From Erythrophleum ivorense (taxonomy: Eukaryota; Streptophyta; Magnoliopsida; Fabales; Fabaceae): 64,000 nt of DNA. The stretch spans positions 9,739,001 to 9,803,000 of the forward strand of contig JAIUCV010000002.1 of the NCBI GenBank assembly GCA_026724425.1, in the 5' to 3' direction. A program made the position numbers and the translations under genes. Positions within the stretch are counted from its first letter, which is position 1. Every line of letters starts with the position of its first letter. This document shows, piece by piece, positions 49,111 through 62,720 of this stretch. The notes beneath the pieces are model-generated. The model saw nothing but the letters and a program-made list of their open reading frames with translations, had not been told where the DNA came from and did not search any database.

Positions 49111-51538
49111 CCCATTGCTTGGGTTGTCTGTATGTGTCGTACATCTCATGTCTTTATTGCAAAATATCCCGTGTCTATAGTTGGTGGGTCTGATTAAGGC
49201 TATGCTTGATGAGTGATGGTACGTAATGAGAAGTTGTGGGAGGTAAAGGTGGTTTAATACCATTCTTCCTCACTAATAAGAGGCAATGGGGAAATGTTTG
49301 GAAAAAAAAAATAGCAAAGAAAATCTCCTCGGGATGAAATATGAGATGATTTAATTTGTAATTTATTTTCCCTTTTTATTATATGGAAAACATATGTTAA
49401 TAGAAAGCAAAGCAAGAATTCAAAAATTATGGAACTATTTTACAAAGTATTGACACTTCAAAATGGAGTTGTGTGACACGGAACTTCAAAAAGAATTGAT
49501 CTTTAGATTCTGCGTCGTTGCAGCATCTTTGTCCACATCTGTGGTGGCTTTGTTCGTGTCCATGCTTCTTAGGAACTCATCATAATTTGTAACACTATCT
49601 ATTTAGTATAAGAATGGAAATGATATGAGATGCTTTTAGCTGGTGTTTGGGAGGAATTGAAAGCAATGGAAGAAGAACTAGTAATCCAGTACAGAGCAGA
49701 TTTCTTTGCTAACCAATCTTTATATTCTGCTTTGTTGCAGTGTCTTTGGCCACCTGTATGATGGCTGTGTTGTCTGGTCGCTTTGTGTGTGTCCATGCTT
49801 CTTGGGAACTGATCATAATTTGTAAAACTATATGGTATAAGAGTGGAAATGATATGAGAAGCTTTTAGCTGGTGTTTCGTAAGGAATCGAAAGCTATAGA
49901 AGAAGAACTAGTAGTTGAATACAGAGTAGTTTTTTTTTTGCCATGGTGGTTGGTTGAAGACATAGTTTCAGTGAAAATGAGTGTGTGGGCATTTGTTTTC
50001 TTGGACCTTTTCCTTGTTGGTTCTTTATAGCATTATGCATGTAGGAGGTGACTTGGTGAATCGGGAATTGCTCAAATAATATTTGAACACTATGGATATA
50101 TGTAAATTGATTCCATATGAATATAATTTACTTAGCAATGCAATGGACATCCTGTAAATCTAGAGTCAAGGTTTTCTATAGCTTGAATCTTGTAAGGGGC
50201 TTGGTAGTTGTGCATAAAAGTTCAATGCCCATTATGTGGCATGGGAAAGTAGTGGAAGATCCTTTTGGGTGTTTCTTTCTAGATTTAGAAAATCTAGAGG
50301 TGTACACGCTTGTGTTTCTCTGAGGTTATGTGATGTATTTGGGCTTTATTTTTGGAAAGAGTGGATAGTTTCTTTCTAGGTAATATTTGGTTTGTTATAG
50401 TTGGATATAATGGAAAAATAGAGATTCTACAAATAACATTAATAAGCTTAAAAATGTCATCTTGTCATCATGGTAAAATTTGCCATTGGCTCCATATCAT
50501 TGGTTGTTATCATGATTACTTGTGTATCAGGAATGTGATGTTGTTCTGGATTTGACATCTGATAATTGACAGTTTCTCTGATTGCAGGATAGCGAGAGTG
50601 AGGAAGATATTTTAGATGAAGGGGATGATGATGTGGAGGAAGAGCATGATCATGAACCTGAGCTCTCTATGAGCCCTGAACAAGAGGTTAAGAAGCCTAC
50701 TGAAGTTTCTGTGGCACCGAAGGAGGCAGAACGACAACTGTCCAAAAAGGAAAGGAAGAAGAAAGAACTTGCAGAGCTTGAGGCTCTTCTGGCTGATTTT
50801 GGTGTTACACAGACAGAAAGCAATGGTCAAGATGAGTCACGAGGTAATTATGAATGACTATATGCCTAACCTAGAAGATTTAGTTTACTATGTGCTTTGT
50901 AAGGTTACGTTATTGATTGCCATGGCATGCACTTTTTCTTTATCATACCTTATCGCTTGAAAAGGTTTCAGTTTTTGCTCGAAGTTTGTTCCCCTCATCC
51001 CCCCTGCCCTGCCACCGCTCTTGCTTTTTTTTAAACTTTATCTTCAGAGAGAAAAGTAAAATTCTGTGCGTGTGAAGTTGCAGTTACTCAAAGTTACTTA
51101 TTGTTGTTAAATTTTGCTTAAACAAGTTATTTTCATATTGCATTTACAGGTGCACCTCAGGATAAGAAAGAAGCTGAGGCTGATGGAGATGGGGAGAAGA
51201 AGGAAAACATAGCTGCGGAGTCCAGAAGTGCCAAGAAGAAGAAAAAAAAGGATAAAGCCTCCAAGGAGGTGAAAGAATCTCAGGATCAACCCAACAGTGC
51301 AGATGCAAACAATGGGGGTGACGAGGTTACTGCTCCTGAAAACGTGGAGGAGGATACATCCACTGTTGATGTCAAAGAGCGTCTTAAAAAAGTTACATCT
51401 TCAAAGAAGAAGAAATCTAGTAAAGAAATGGATGCTGCTGCAAGGGCTGCTGCCCAAGAGGCTGCTGCGAGGAGCGCTAGGCTTGCTGCAGCAAAGAAAA
51501 AAGAGAAGAACCATTATAACCAGCAACCTTTGCGGTAA
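48542..51538 (+). CDS. Conserved plant lysine-rich charged protein, function unknown
   Basis: Three coding exons, 48542-48856, 50588-50843 and 51150-51538, join in phase to give 319 residues. The protein starts MLGGGSRRDEG, followed by NTNVFAALDALKKKKKSDK. It has a tract of Asp (about 79-85) with nearby WAPTPLNAKSWADV, an acidic stretch (SESEEDILDEGDDDVEEE), a basic coiled-coil-like segment (KKERKKKELAELEALLADFG), a Lys-rich block (AKKKKKKDKASKE) and an Ala/Arg-rich C-terminal helix (AAARAAAQEAAARSARLAAA). It looks largely disordered and has no enzyme domain. Similar plant proteins are often labelled eukaryotic translation initiation factor-like without direct proof. Telo-boxes in its leader agree with a translation or ribosome link, which remains an inference. 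Intron 1 contains a GT/GA microsatellite and a duplicated segment. Confidence 0.85.
49063..49110. repeat. Compound GT/GA microsatellite
   Basis: About ten GT units followed by about fourteen GA units, in intron 1 of the lysine-rich protein gene. Confidence 0.9.
49501..49930. repeat. Intronic tandem duplication, ~215-233-bp period
   Basis: Copy A (about 49501-49716) and copy B (about 49718-49930) share, in order, ATTCTGC..GTTGCAG, TGGC..TGT, GTCCATGCTTCTT.GGAACT, CATAATTTGTAA and GGAAATGATATGAGA.GCTTTTAGCTGGTGTTT. They differ by scattered changes and small indels. No exon lies inside. Confidence 0.8.
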
Positions 51539-53100
51539 AATTACCTGTTCGCTAACATTGATACAGGAATATGTATTTCTTTTTGTTCATATGATGGTGC
51601 GGAATAAACGGTGGGCTCTAGGCTTTGGTTGACTCTTGTTGTATTGTCATGGACTTGGAGATATTTTCTTTTGGTTTTTTCGGAACTTAGCGTTGCTCAA
51701 TTGTTATGGACATGTCGTTTTGCGACAGAAAATTTTAGTGTTGTAATGGTAGGCGAACTACATAGCTCTGTATCCTTCTTTTGTACTTGTGGCTGATCAA
51801 TTAGTTGAATGAGAGAAGTTGATTTTTCATTTACAATGTGTTATGTTTACTGCGAACTTTGTGAAATTACTCCAATTTTTCAACCGTCTTTATTAGTTGT
51901 TCAATGGGAAGAAGGGCGGTATCCAAAGACAATAGGACCACGTAGTTTGGGTCTCTATAGAGATCCTTCTGGTTGGGAAACAGATTTGTGATTAGTTACT
52001 CTTAAGTTAACTCTAGCCTGGATTTTAATCAGTGTTTGGTTTATGGAATTTTCTTAGATTTTTGAAAATGGTACATTGAGAATGATACATTTTTAAATTT
52101 GGTATATATCCTCAAAAATATTCTTGAAAAGGCCACATTCTTAAGAATGTAGGCATCTTCTCACAGCCCGTTTGGTCCTTTGATTGAAGCTGTTTGCTTG
52201 GAAGAAATCACAATTTATTGGGAACTTCGACCTACAAGCATCTACGTCTACCGCACGAATAGGCTTTGGAGCCAAAATAGGACAAAGTCCACTTTACCCT
52301 TGGCTTTCAATACTGATCGAACCCAAATTTCAAGTGCTAGTTGTGTATATTGCCAATTTGTCAATAAAAAAAATCAAAGATTACACAACCTTTATAATTT
52401 TAACACAAATTTCAAGTGCGAGTTAGCTGTGTATATTGCCAAATCATGACATGAAAAGAAATTGGCAAAAGTCAAAATTTACAGACAGACGAATACATGT
52501 CGAGACTCCAAACAAGATTTAAACAAGACAGCCATACTTTTGAAAAGCATTGGCTCCTAAATCGGCAAAAAAAATATGAAAGAACAATGACCCAGAACAC
52601 TGTGAGCTACAAATAAGAAATTCCTAACACTACTCACGCCCTAACCATGTCTCCCCAAGCCTAAAGTGGACAATGACCTTTAGATCTACACTAAGAGAGA
52701 GTCGGGGGTTATCATCTAGACAAGATCGATGCCGTCGCTGAAGAAAAAAACACAACTAGCATGTCAGAGCAATCCATTAAACCCGCAAAGGAACAAGTAC
52801 GAATGATGCTTCGACTATACACGAGTTTTGATTTTTTTTGCTTCACCCAGAATAAAACAAATAATAAATTTTTTTAAGGAAAAATTTTGTCATTTTGTCA
52901 TAATATCTTTCCACTTTGACCTTGTTTTCATGCAACTAAATGTGCAAAAGAACAGATATTTTATTTCTTTTCTATATCATATCAAACATAAAATATTTTA
53001 TTCATTTCACCTCATCATTTCTTTTCTAATTCCATCATCATTGACAATTTTGTAAATCAAATGAGTCTACACAAGCCTTCCATTTTCATTCCACAAGGGA
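51539..53100. other. 3' flank and spacer
   Basis: Contains the 3' UTR of the lysine-rich protein gene, then spacer. A ~40-bp direct repeat (AATTTCAAGTGCTAGTTGTG-like) is at about 52326 and 52407. No gene recognised. Confidence 0.4.
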
Positions 53101-56100
53101 TGGTGAGGATAAACCCTAGTTAGTGTTAGGTCCGTGATATTGAGCTGGTATTACTAAGTTACCATGAGGACAACTTTGGTAAAGTCTTTTAAACCATAAT
53201 TATAAATGAACATTTTACCTTTCAATCTATTAAAAAAGGAAAAATATTACATATGAGTTGAATTAACGATTTCAAATTACATGATTTTGTTATATGATTA
53301 ATGTCTTCTTTTTTTCCCCTTGGTGAAGTTGATTTTTACTTGTATGCAATGTTTTCACCTTTGTGATAATTTACAGAGATAAAGTGTTATATTTTAAAGT
53401 TCAAATATCAAAACTTAATTAGGTTATAGTTTAAAGAAATTAATGTAATTTTTTCTTACAAAAATATTTTATCAACTTAATATCTTAATTTGTAAGAAGG
53501 TTAGTCAACAATTGAACTTCCAAAGAAGGCAATTGATTGATATACTGTCATTTTGAATTTTAATTTATTAGATATTATTAATAGTTCAATAATTTAATTT
53601 AATTTATTTGATGTAAAACCCTTTCTCACACTTATTTGTGGTTAATTTAATTGTTTAATTAAATAGCATTAGTAGAGGTCAAAAAAATTTCAAATAGTCA
53701 GGATAAGATAAAGAAAATTACACAAACATATCATATAAATATTCTACATATATGTCACATAGATCATCAAAAGATTAGTTAGAATGAGTCCTACTAGCCT
53801 ATTGATTTTGATTGGAGTTTTCATATACAATACTTTTTACATAACTATTGACCATGCCATTTTATGAAACTAATATATCACAAACAAAAAGAGCTCCAAG
53901 TCAATAGCATTTTATACTAATGGTGCAAAGTTCTAGTTATTTAGGCCCAAGATGCCAAGAAGGGTAGGTTAAGGAATAGGTTGTGACTCCTTTTATGACA
54001 TGAGTAGACTTCATACTAATTATAAGCTAGATAGGGCCTATCTTGAAAATAATGATGTACTCCATTAAACTTCCACATGTCTAGTTATCGGCATTGCTAT
54101 GATATGAACAGGTTATCATAAAAATGAGAATATGAAATTCTTGATAAGACAAAGTTTTAGTAAAAAGAAAATCGTTTAGTTGGCATATTGCAAAAGAAAT
54201 ATTTTTTTTATTCTCCCTAATCTTATTTGAGACATGCCAAAAATAAAAGTAAAATAAATAAACAAAATACACTACCAGTCATACTACAACTCATCACATT
54301 AAATTTTAAATCTCGACTTTCACTTGCACATCACATGAAATATATTAGTACCATAAATATTAAAATAATCAATATTGCATATTATGGCATCCCCTCGCGT
54401 TGATTCACCTAATAAAGTAATCATAAGACCATCTCCCTATAAATTTTTATCCATTGAAATCCTATTTTTAATGTGGGAGATCATCTCCTTTCAAAAGCTC
54501 TATCCCATAGAGACCATCTCTATTCAAAAACTTGGTTTCCTTGGTACTAACCATATCGTTCACGCATCAAGGCAATCAAATGTATAAAAATTAAACACAA
54601 ATATTAAGCAATGAGACATAAATAATTTCTAATTCAAATAATCACTCATATAATCAATCACTTCCTAAATTATAAATTGTCTCTATATATTCTACTGGAA
54701 TCTTCCTTAATGTAACTTTTAATATCTTCATAGTCTCAAAAGTCTATGAATCATAATAAATGATTATTTGAATATGGAAAGTGTCAATAGCAAGTCTTCC
54801 ACATATAGGAAATTAAGGCAAGGTACTCCAATTATTATGGCCTTCCATGCATAGATGCTATTTTTGGGTTAGTTTTTTATGTATAGGGTCCTCAAGAATA
54901 TTTCTTGCACAATGATTCATGATAAATAATTATTAAAAATCTTTTAGAGTTCTAGAAGAATTAAAATACATACCAATAATAACAAATATTCATTATATAT
55001 ATATACATATATGTATGTGTTCATATATCTAATTGACAAAAAAATCTATTTATATATAAATATTCATATGTTTAATTAACACAACAATTTTCATGAGGTA
55101 CACATTATTATATATACAAAAATTTATGAAGAAATATATATTTCTAAATAAACATATACGCACACAAATTTTTAATTAACACAATTTTTTTTGTATGTAA
55201 CCATTAAAAAGAAAAAAACCAACAACCCATATTGGAATGGCTAGAAGGATCGTGTACATTTTTGTTCCTGTCATCTTCTTCTTTGTTTAAAAAACATATT
55301 AGAATAGCTACTGTTCATGTTTTAGTAGTCTAAATTCATTTTAAACTTATATTTAATCACAAGGCACTTATTAATCACCAAAATAATTAATAGAGCATCA
55401 CTTTTATCATTCAATGCAACCATTTATGAAGGAATCAAAGACCTTGAAGAAAGAGAAACCAAGAGCTAAAGAGAGAAAGCTTAGACTTATCATCATTTGA
55501 TAACTGATAATTCAAGTATTTTATACATTTTATATTTTTTATACTTAATTTTATAATAATTTAGTGAGATTAATTTGATGACTTTATTTTCATTTCATAT
55601 TAATTAGGCTAAATTAGGATTAATGTATTTTGATTGCATTATTATTGAATTCCAACTTTAATTGTCATTATTATATTTTGATCAATAGAGACCTAATTAC
55701 CTGTATTTGTATTTTTGCAAGTAATTAATTTTGGACGTTGGATTTGGATGCTAGGCATAGGAATTAATATTGTATTGCTTTAAAAATTCTAGACCATTGA
55801 ATGTAACCTAACCCATTTGATACCTTAGATTTCCCTTAAGTTATCTTTAGTTAGATATTTTTTTATTAGAATGTCATACCTTTAGAGGGCCATCATGAAT
55901 GTTTTCTAGTTGAAGTGTTTTGCTTCTGTAATGGCATTTTAAACTTTCTTTTATAATCAATTAGGGAGTTGAACCTGATATTATACTTGAGTCTATGTTT
56001 TTAATGTTACAAACTGGTTTTATTTTAATTATAAATGAATTTATGTTTCTGATCCTTTATATTTTCATGTTAATATTGATTATACCAGTTAGATAATTTG

Positions 56101-59100
56101 GACAGTATAATTACTAATTTGTCTACATTATTTAAGGATTACGTTTAATTTAATCAGTTGGTTAATCAATAGAATTCATTTTATTATTCACATTAGAGAT
56201 TTTTAAGTGAGTGTCTTCATATATTCAAATAGGATTGGTACTGTTTCATTAATCTTATGTGATTGCACTAGATACAATAAGCATAACCTATTATAACCTT
56301 AAGTGGGAGCTTAAGGACATTAAATATGACTAATTAAGAGATTAAAATCAGACCAGAAGAATGCTTAAATGGCAATGAAAGTGAGATATTAAGGGAAGGA
56401 ATCTTGGATTGATTATGTTTTTAGTGCATTACTTTTTAATCTGTACGATAGCTGATTTTTTTATTATTAATTAGTCATTTAATTCTGTATACAACCTCCC
56501 TTTTAAATTAAATTTGGTGTTTTGAATTTATAATCGGATTGATTTAATCAAAGACTCCTTAAGAGATGACTTGGTGGGCACTTTATTATAAACCAACTAT
56601 TTTTATTAATCTTGAACAGTTCAATAGTCGTGAGTAAAATTTCTGTTTACTAGTAACTGTAGCTAATATTTTCAATCCTATAACTTTAGTAACTACTAAC
56701 ACATCTATCTAAATTATCAAAACTAGTTATCCTTACATATAAGATAAAGTTTGTAGATGCTCTTTTTTTTTAACCATCAAAAGAGAAAAGAAAGAAAAGG
56801 AGGGAATAGCTACATTTCTCAACAAGACTTGAGGAAAGCATGTTACTTGGTTGAATGCATCTCTATTCTTTCTTCCTCCTTCCATTGCCCATCCCTTTCC
56901 TTCACCTCTATTTCCTACATTCTCTCTTTCTTACTCCTTTTCCCCTTATTCTCTCATAATAGTTTTTTTTTTTTTACATTTAACACAAGGAAGGCATATA
57001 TTTATAGGGAAAGTAAGGTAGTGGATCATAATGAATCAAAGTCTCACAAGTTTTCTTTGGAGACTTCTTTGTGTAGATATTTTTAGAAAGGCATCATGTT
57101 GTTTAATCTATTATCTTGGCATGAATGTTGGATTTTAGTTAGAGCTACAGTTGTAGAATATGATTGTTTAATAGTGATAATTATTTAAGTGCCATTTGAT
57201 TGTCCATAGTTTATCAAATTTTATTTAATTAAAATTATATTTTGCCCTTAGAAGAATCATAATTTTCTCTTAGCTAAAATTGTAATTAGCTCATCAAATT
57301 ATTCTTAATTATATTTTGACCTTACATTTTTTTTCTAAATATTTTTATATTTTTCTTATAATTTAAGGACTTTAATGCCTTAAGAGATTTTAAAACTTTC
57401 TTTTTCTAAGTACTTACTTTTCAATTGTTTATCATTAAACCTTTTAGAATAATTATTAAATAGTTCTTAAAAATATATGAAAACTGCTAATGAATACCTA
57501 ATGGTCTAAAAAAATTTGTTTCACTTTAAAATTTTTTTATATTCTTCTAAATTCTTATGCCTTACATTATTAATTTAAATGAATTTTTTTTATTTTAATT
57601 AAGTACTCTTAAATAAATATTATGGAAGAGGATGTTACATTTGGTATCATCTAATATATTAGGAAACGAAAGATGATACTATTTTGGATGGTATGAAAAA
57701 TTCTAATTTTTTTTTTTATTTTTCACTTACTTTAACATCATTAACTTTATAGAAATGTTAATTGTATCATTTTTAAAATACATTTTTTTATTATTACATC
57801 AACTATAAAAATTTTAAATACCATAATATTCATAGTAAGGATTTTTTTATTATAAAATTTATAAACAAAATAGAGAAAAAGATAATTACAAGCCTTGCTA
57901 AAATTGAAATTTTAAGCACATGAAAAAATGTATTTAAAAGTTTTAAACTCAATGTTGATTAGACTAGCAGAATGAATATTATGAGAAAATAGTATACTTT
58001 CATAGGTAACTTTTAACTTTAATAACAAGTTTCTCTTGAATTTTATAATCAATTTTGTTTTAAATTTAGTTAATTATTCCGTTTCATTTATAAATAGTTA
58101 AGGAGTCGCTTGGTATACAAAATTGTTAAGTATAAAAATAGAAAAGGAACGAGAGTGTAAATAAAATGTATAGAAAATGATTATTGTCACTTTACTTTAA
58201 AAAACTAATGAAAGAAGACAAACACTATTGAGTAATATTTGCTTATATTATTTAAAGTTATACATGTTAGTTTTTATTTTTAGATTGTATCACATGTAAA
58301 GCACTTACTTAAGCTTCTCTATGTTAATGAGAGAGAATAGAAATTGCTTTTTAGAGACATATGGCACTCATTTATGGCTTGCAAAACCTAAAGAACACAT
58401 TTTAAATTCCACATATCAACTTCTTGGTGAGAGTTTGTCTCTTTTTATACTATAAATAATAAAAATATAAGTATATAAATTGTTAGTAGCTAAATAAACT
58501 TTCTTAGGTCTATAATCTCATAATAAATTTGAAGAATCTTCATTTTTAAGTTACCATTCATACCATATTGAGTGTTTTATCAACTTTTTCCTTTACAATC
58601 CAAAATGTTTCTTTTAGTTTGACTATAATGTGTATATGCTTATAAGGTAGGATTTTTTAATGTGATTTTAACAATGAAATTCATCATGTTTATGTTTTTA
58701 AAGAAACTAGAAATGCATCTTATGTTAATAGTATGGGAATCCATGCTTACAAATTTATTACCTATTTAGTTTAATTCTTGGAAGGGAATGTGCAACACAT
58801 TCGTTCAGTGTAGTACCTTTAGTTGGCAATGTTCTATTACATCATGATGGTGAGATTATAAAAAGCTCTTATCACTATAAAAGCGAGAAGAGGGATGCAT
58901 TTTAAAACTAAAATGTGACAAATATCATTTTACCCCTTTAATAGAGAGTACTTCGACATCCATTCATCATGCGGTAAAATAATAGCTTCACGTAAGGATT
59001 ACAGTTTTGCTAAGTCTCTATAGATCCATTGTTAGGCGGATTTGACTTGCCAACCAACAACAAGCATTAATTGCCACTTTCCTTGTCATAATTAGGGAAG

Positions 59101-60378
59101 GTTTACCCATTAGAGTGCCTATTCTCTAGTCCCTCACAGGTGCTCATCTCTCTTGGTCCTCCTTGCCTTGAAAAATTCTTAAATTCATTGTTGTTAATAC
59201 TTCTCAAATTTATGATTGTGTGAAAACTTGTTAGCTAGTTTTACATGGCAGTGGATGTTTGGGTTTAAATAAAGTAATCTTATTTTAGGTTTAGGTAAAC
59301 GTAGTTAAGATGACAACAAAATAGGTAAGAAGTTTAGTGCGAATTCTTCTGAGTCCCTATGCTACTATAGTCTCCCTTCATATCAACTAAAAATATCCTA
59401 TCCATACGCACAAACTTGAATGTCACATTAAGTGGTTTGGTTTTCATTCTATCTCACCTCTTTAGCTACATGTACAAACTACATTTTCATTAAACCTAGG
59501 CCTCTTAAATTATTTGAGTTTACAGTCAAACACAAGCCTAAATTAATTTATAAGGCAGCATTACTATTTGGTTATTTGCTTCAGGTATAGAGTAGAACAA
59601 CAAACAAATAAGTGTGCAAATATATTACTTATATTATCTTCTTAAGTCTACCATGTTTAGCCACTTACAAACTAGGTTGTATTTTAAAAAAACAAGCATT
59701 TTGACTCCGATGATGGTTCCTTTTATATATATGAACTTTGGTCCAATGACCCTCATCCAAAAAGTGTGCCTTCCTTTATACACTCCATATGCCTCCAGAA
59801 TAAGACCAACAAATGACCAATACATTAAGAGGATTAATTCCCATAAACCTGTAATATGTCGCTACATGTCAATGTATACATTAGCTGGGATGTTTCCTTT
59901 TGAAATATATGTTTGTATATATGTGTTGGTGGGGTAGCTTTATGTAAATATGTGTACAAAGTCTAGCTTGCTTATTTAGATATGTCTGGTGTTTTTTCAT
60001 TGCTTGTTTAGTTAGTTTCCTTTAATGGTGTACATGGACAAAAATAAAGTCATTATTCTTGTACTTTCTTACTACTTGTATCATACTTATGTGAGGAGGC
60101 CAACAATTTCAGTATTTATGTAACAAATTATATGCTGTGTAAAGGATGGTTCATTTGAAATATTTAATGTTTTAAAATTTATTAACCTACAAATTATGGT
60201 TTTCTATTTCACCAAGTAAAAAGTGCTTCATCCTTTTCCCCTTTTCATTGGACCTTATTGAAAGTCATGCATTTCCTACTATGATGGTGTGGTACTTGCA
60301 TGCTGTTCAAGCCCGACATATGGTGTTACTCTATATGTGGTGACCTTAGTGTTGCATACTTGACACATTTATGCTAGG
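53101..60378. other. Gene-poor AT-rich spacer
   Basis: Seven kilobases without a recognisable gene. Short frames, such as 56757-57086 and 59614-59937, are low-complexity or unlike any family I know. Locally repeated AT tracts occur near 54980-55200. Parts may be unrecognised transposon debris, including the 5' end of the Harbinger relic. Confidence 0.4.
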
Positions 60379-61623
60379 TTGTACCACTTCAATTTTGAGA
60401 TACACAAAGGGCACCTTGGGCATCTGGTGTATAGCAATGACACCATATGTTTTAACCAACATAGGATGTATAAGGAAACCTTTAATCACTTATGTGTGTT
60501 ATTGCAAGATGTTGTTGGTTTGACATTGACAAGACATGTATTAGTTAATCGGCAAGTAGCAATATTTTTAAATATTCTTGCACATCATGTTAAGAATCAA
60601 GTTATACAATGTAACATTTGATGATATGGAGAAATTATTAGTTGGTACCTCAATTTGGTGTTGAACATAATGATGTAATTGGATGGCAAGCTATTAAAAA
60701 ATGCAAAGCTTGTGCTAGAAAATTCAATTGACCCTAGATGGAAATAATTCAAAGTATGCTTTAACCATGCCCTCAACACCCAATATGTAATTAGTTTCAT
60801 TTTTTATGGTTTATAATTATTTGTAAATTATTCTTTGTAGAATTGTTTAGATGCATTGGACAGAACACACATTCTGATCAACATGCCAATAAAAGCCAAA
60901 CCTTGGTATTGAAACTGAAAGGGCATGATCATAACAAATGTCCTAAGTGTATGCTTGCCTGATGGGTAATTTATATTTGTCTTCCCTGGGTAGGAAGGGT
61001 CTGTAGCTAATGGTAAGGTGTTAAGAGATGCCATTAGTTGGAGGCATAGTCTGATAGTGCCACATAATGAGTAGTACAGTGGTTTTTAGTGTCCATTTAC
61101 TTTATATATACAATTGTGAAGTTTTCTTATTTCAACAAGTATTGTTTTGGTGGCAATAAAAAACACTTTGATTTATATAGGTCATTATTGCTCGGTTAAT
61201 GTTACGTACACTAATTGTTTAGCACCCCACCAATGTCATTGATACTATCTAAGTGAAAGAAAAGGTGGTCAGTAGCCTGCCACCCCATATGAATTGTTTA
61301 ACATAAAACATGCATTCATATAAAATGTGATCAAATGATGTTTTGGCATATTGAATGAGTGTTGGTTAATTTTAAGGAGTCCTTCATTCTACCATGTGCG
61401 AATATATAATCATATTATAATTACTTGTTGTTTGTTCCTCCAAAAGGAGAATGCAAAAGCTTATTTAGCTAATGACATAAACATAGTTGATGATGTAGTT
61501 GAAAAACACCTTGAGGCCAACCCCATAACAATAATAGAGACATCAACTGCATGGGTTAACTTTTATAAGGAACTAGTAACAAATATGTTCAATGACTTTA
61601 TTACTCACACAGCTCGTACTTAA
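60379..61623 (+). pseudogene. PIF/Harbinger transposase relic
   Basis: Homology to plant Harbinger (ALP1-like) transposase runs through the stretch in broken frames. The N-terminal helical region reads ETFNHLCVLLQ...VAIFLNILAHHVKNQVI (60450-60600), then DPRWK..FK (60730-60753). An apparent 87-bp intron (60754-60840) follows. The DDE nuclease segment reads NCLDALDRTHI (60841 on), KGMIITNVLSVC and GKVLRDA (to about 61040), then YYLSERKGGQ. The C-terminal block reads CCFGILKECWLILRSPSFY (about 61340-61400) and ends near FYKELVTNMFND (61590). The second catalytic Asp position reads Asn (VANGKVL). Stops at 60910, 60916, 60967 and 60991 stand where the family has Arg, Arg, Gln and Trp. It is inactive. 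Confidence 0.85.
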
Positions 61624-62039
61624 CCAAATATGCATTTTCCCTATTATCTTATTATTTGCTTGAAAGCGTGTGTGAATGTTCACAATCTTGTCCACTTCTT
61701 ATATGTTCTTTAATATTTTATGGTTAGACATTGTGCTTATTATGTTGTGTAAAGACATTACTATTTGTTGTTCTGGATTTATGTGAACTTAGACTTGCTA
61801 ATTTTATCAATGAATTGTTATTGTTGTCCTTACCTTATAAAGCTTTAATTACTGTCTACACTTGCGTGTGTTTGTTATGAATTTCCTTTTTTTCCTTTTA
61901 TGTATTCAACTATCTTCATTTATGGTGTTTGTTATCTTTTAACTTCACAATATAGAGTAACAACCTAGATCTAGCTCGCAATCATTTAAGCATCAGTGGT
62001 TGCAATGTAAAGATACCTACCTTGTTGATTGCTTTATAG

Positions 62040-62720
62040 ACCTACACTGTGAAGGCAAGTACCTCCTTGGTGGGAACTTTAAGCCAAGGCATTTGCAAGA
62101 GTTGGAGAAACTTATGCAATAAAAATTACCCAGCTGTGGGATCAAGGGTATCCCTCACATCCAGTTGTGTATCAAGACACTTAAGCAAAGCTAGCAAATC
62201 ATGTTTGACATGGTTTATAGTAAACACATTTGGGTTTAGGTGGGACCCAGACACCAAGTGCATTATAACAAATAAAGTTGTTTAGGATGAATATGTCAAG
62301 GTAGAGTAAACTTACTATTTTTTGCCTTCAGTCTCTATAACAAATGTTCATTGTTATCTTTGGTATTTTTGTAAGTATAACCATGACACTGTCTTTTCAT
62401 ATCAAGTTCACAAGAAGCTACTATGTTCTAGACAAAGTTGTTTTTATACTTTGAGTAATTATGCATTATTTGGGGGAAGGATCAATTAGGATGTGCATAT
62501 TGTAGGTGAAGCAAAGGATACGAATCTTGGGGAGGCTATAGATGATATGGATAAAATACACCCGAATCCCACGCATGACCAAGACAAAGACAAAGACAAC
62601 TTTGAGATACTAATAGAAAATAATAGTAAGGCAACATCCTAAAGTCGTAAAATGAAAATAAATTCTTGGAGCCTACATGAAGTGCTCATTTAGGCCCTAA
62701 TAGACATAAACACAAACTTA
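62040..62720 (+). pseudogene. Harbinger Myb/SANT-like ORF relic
   Basis: Fragments match the Myb/SANT-like DNA-binding protein that accompanies Harbinger transposase: NFKPRHLQELEKLMQ, KLPSCGIKGIPHIQ and IKTLKQ (about 62079-62180). After a frameshift come GFRWDPDTKCII (about 62226) and DEYVK (about 62287); an ALFGG..-like stretch with a following acidic tail appears near 62465-62640. It lies downstream of the transposase on the same strand, as in a two-gene Harbinger element. Element ends were not found. Confidence 0.7.

Noticed and set aside
52150..52210. Possible MITE end (GCCCGTTTGGTCCTTTGATT)
   Set aside because: No matching inverted end was found nearby, so an element cannot be delimited.
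56757..57086. A 109-codon frame with hydrophobic stretches
   Set aside because: Low-complexity T-rich sequence explains the Phe/Leu/Ser content; no conserved motif.
58100..58160. Possible MITE end (GGAGTCGCTTGGTATACAAA)
   Set aside because: The partner end was not found within several kilobases.
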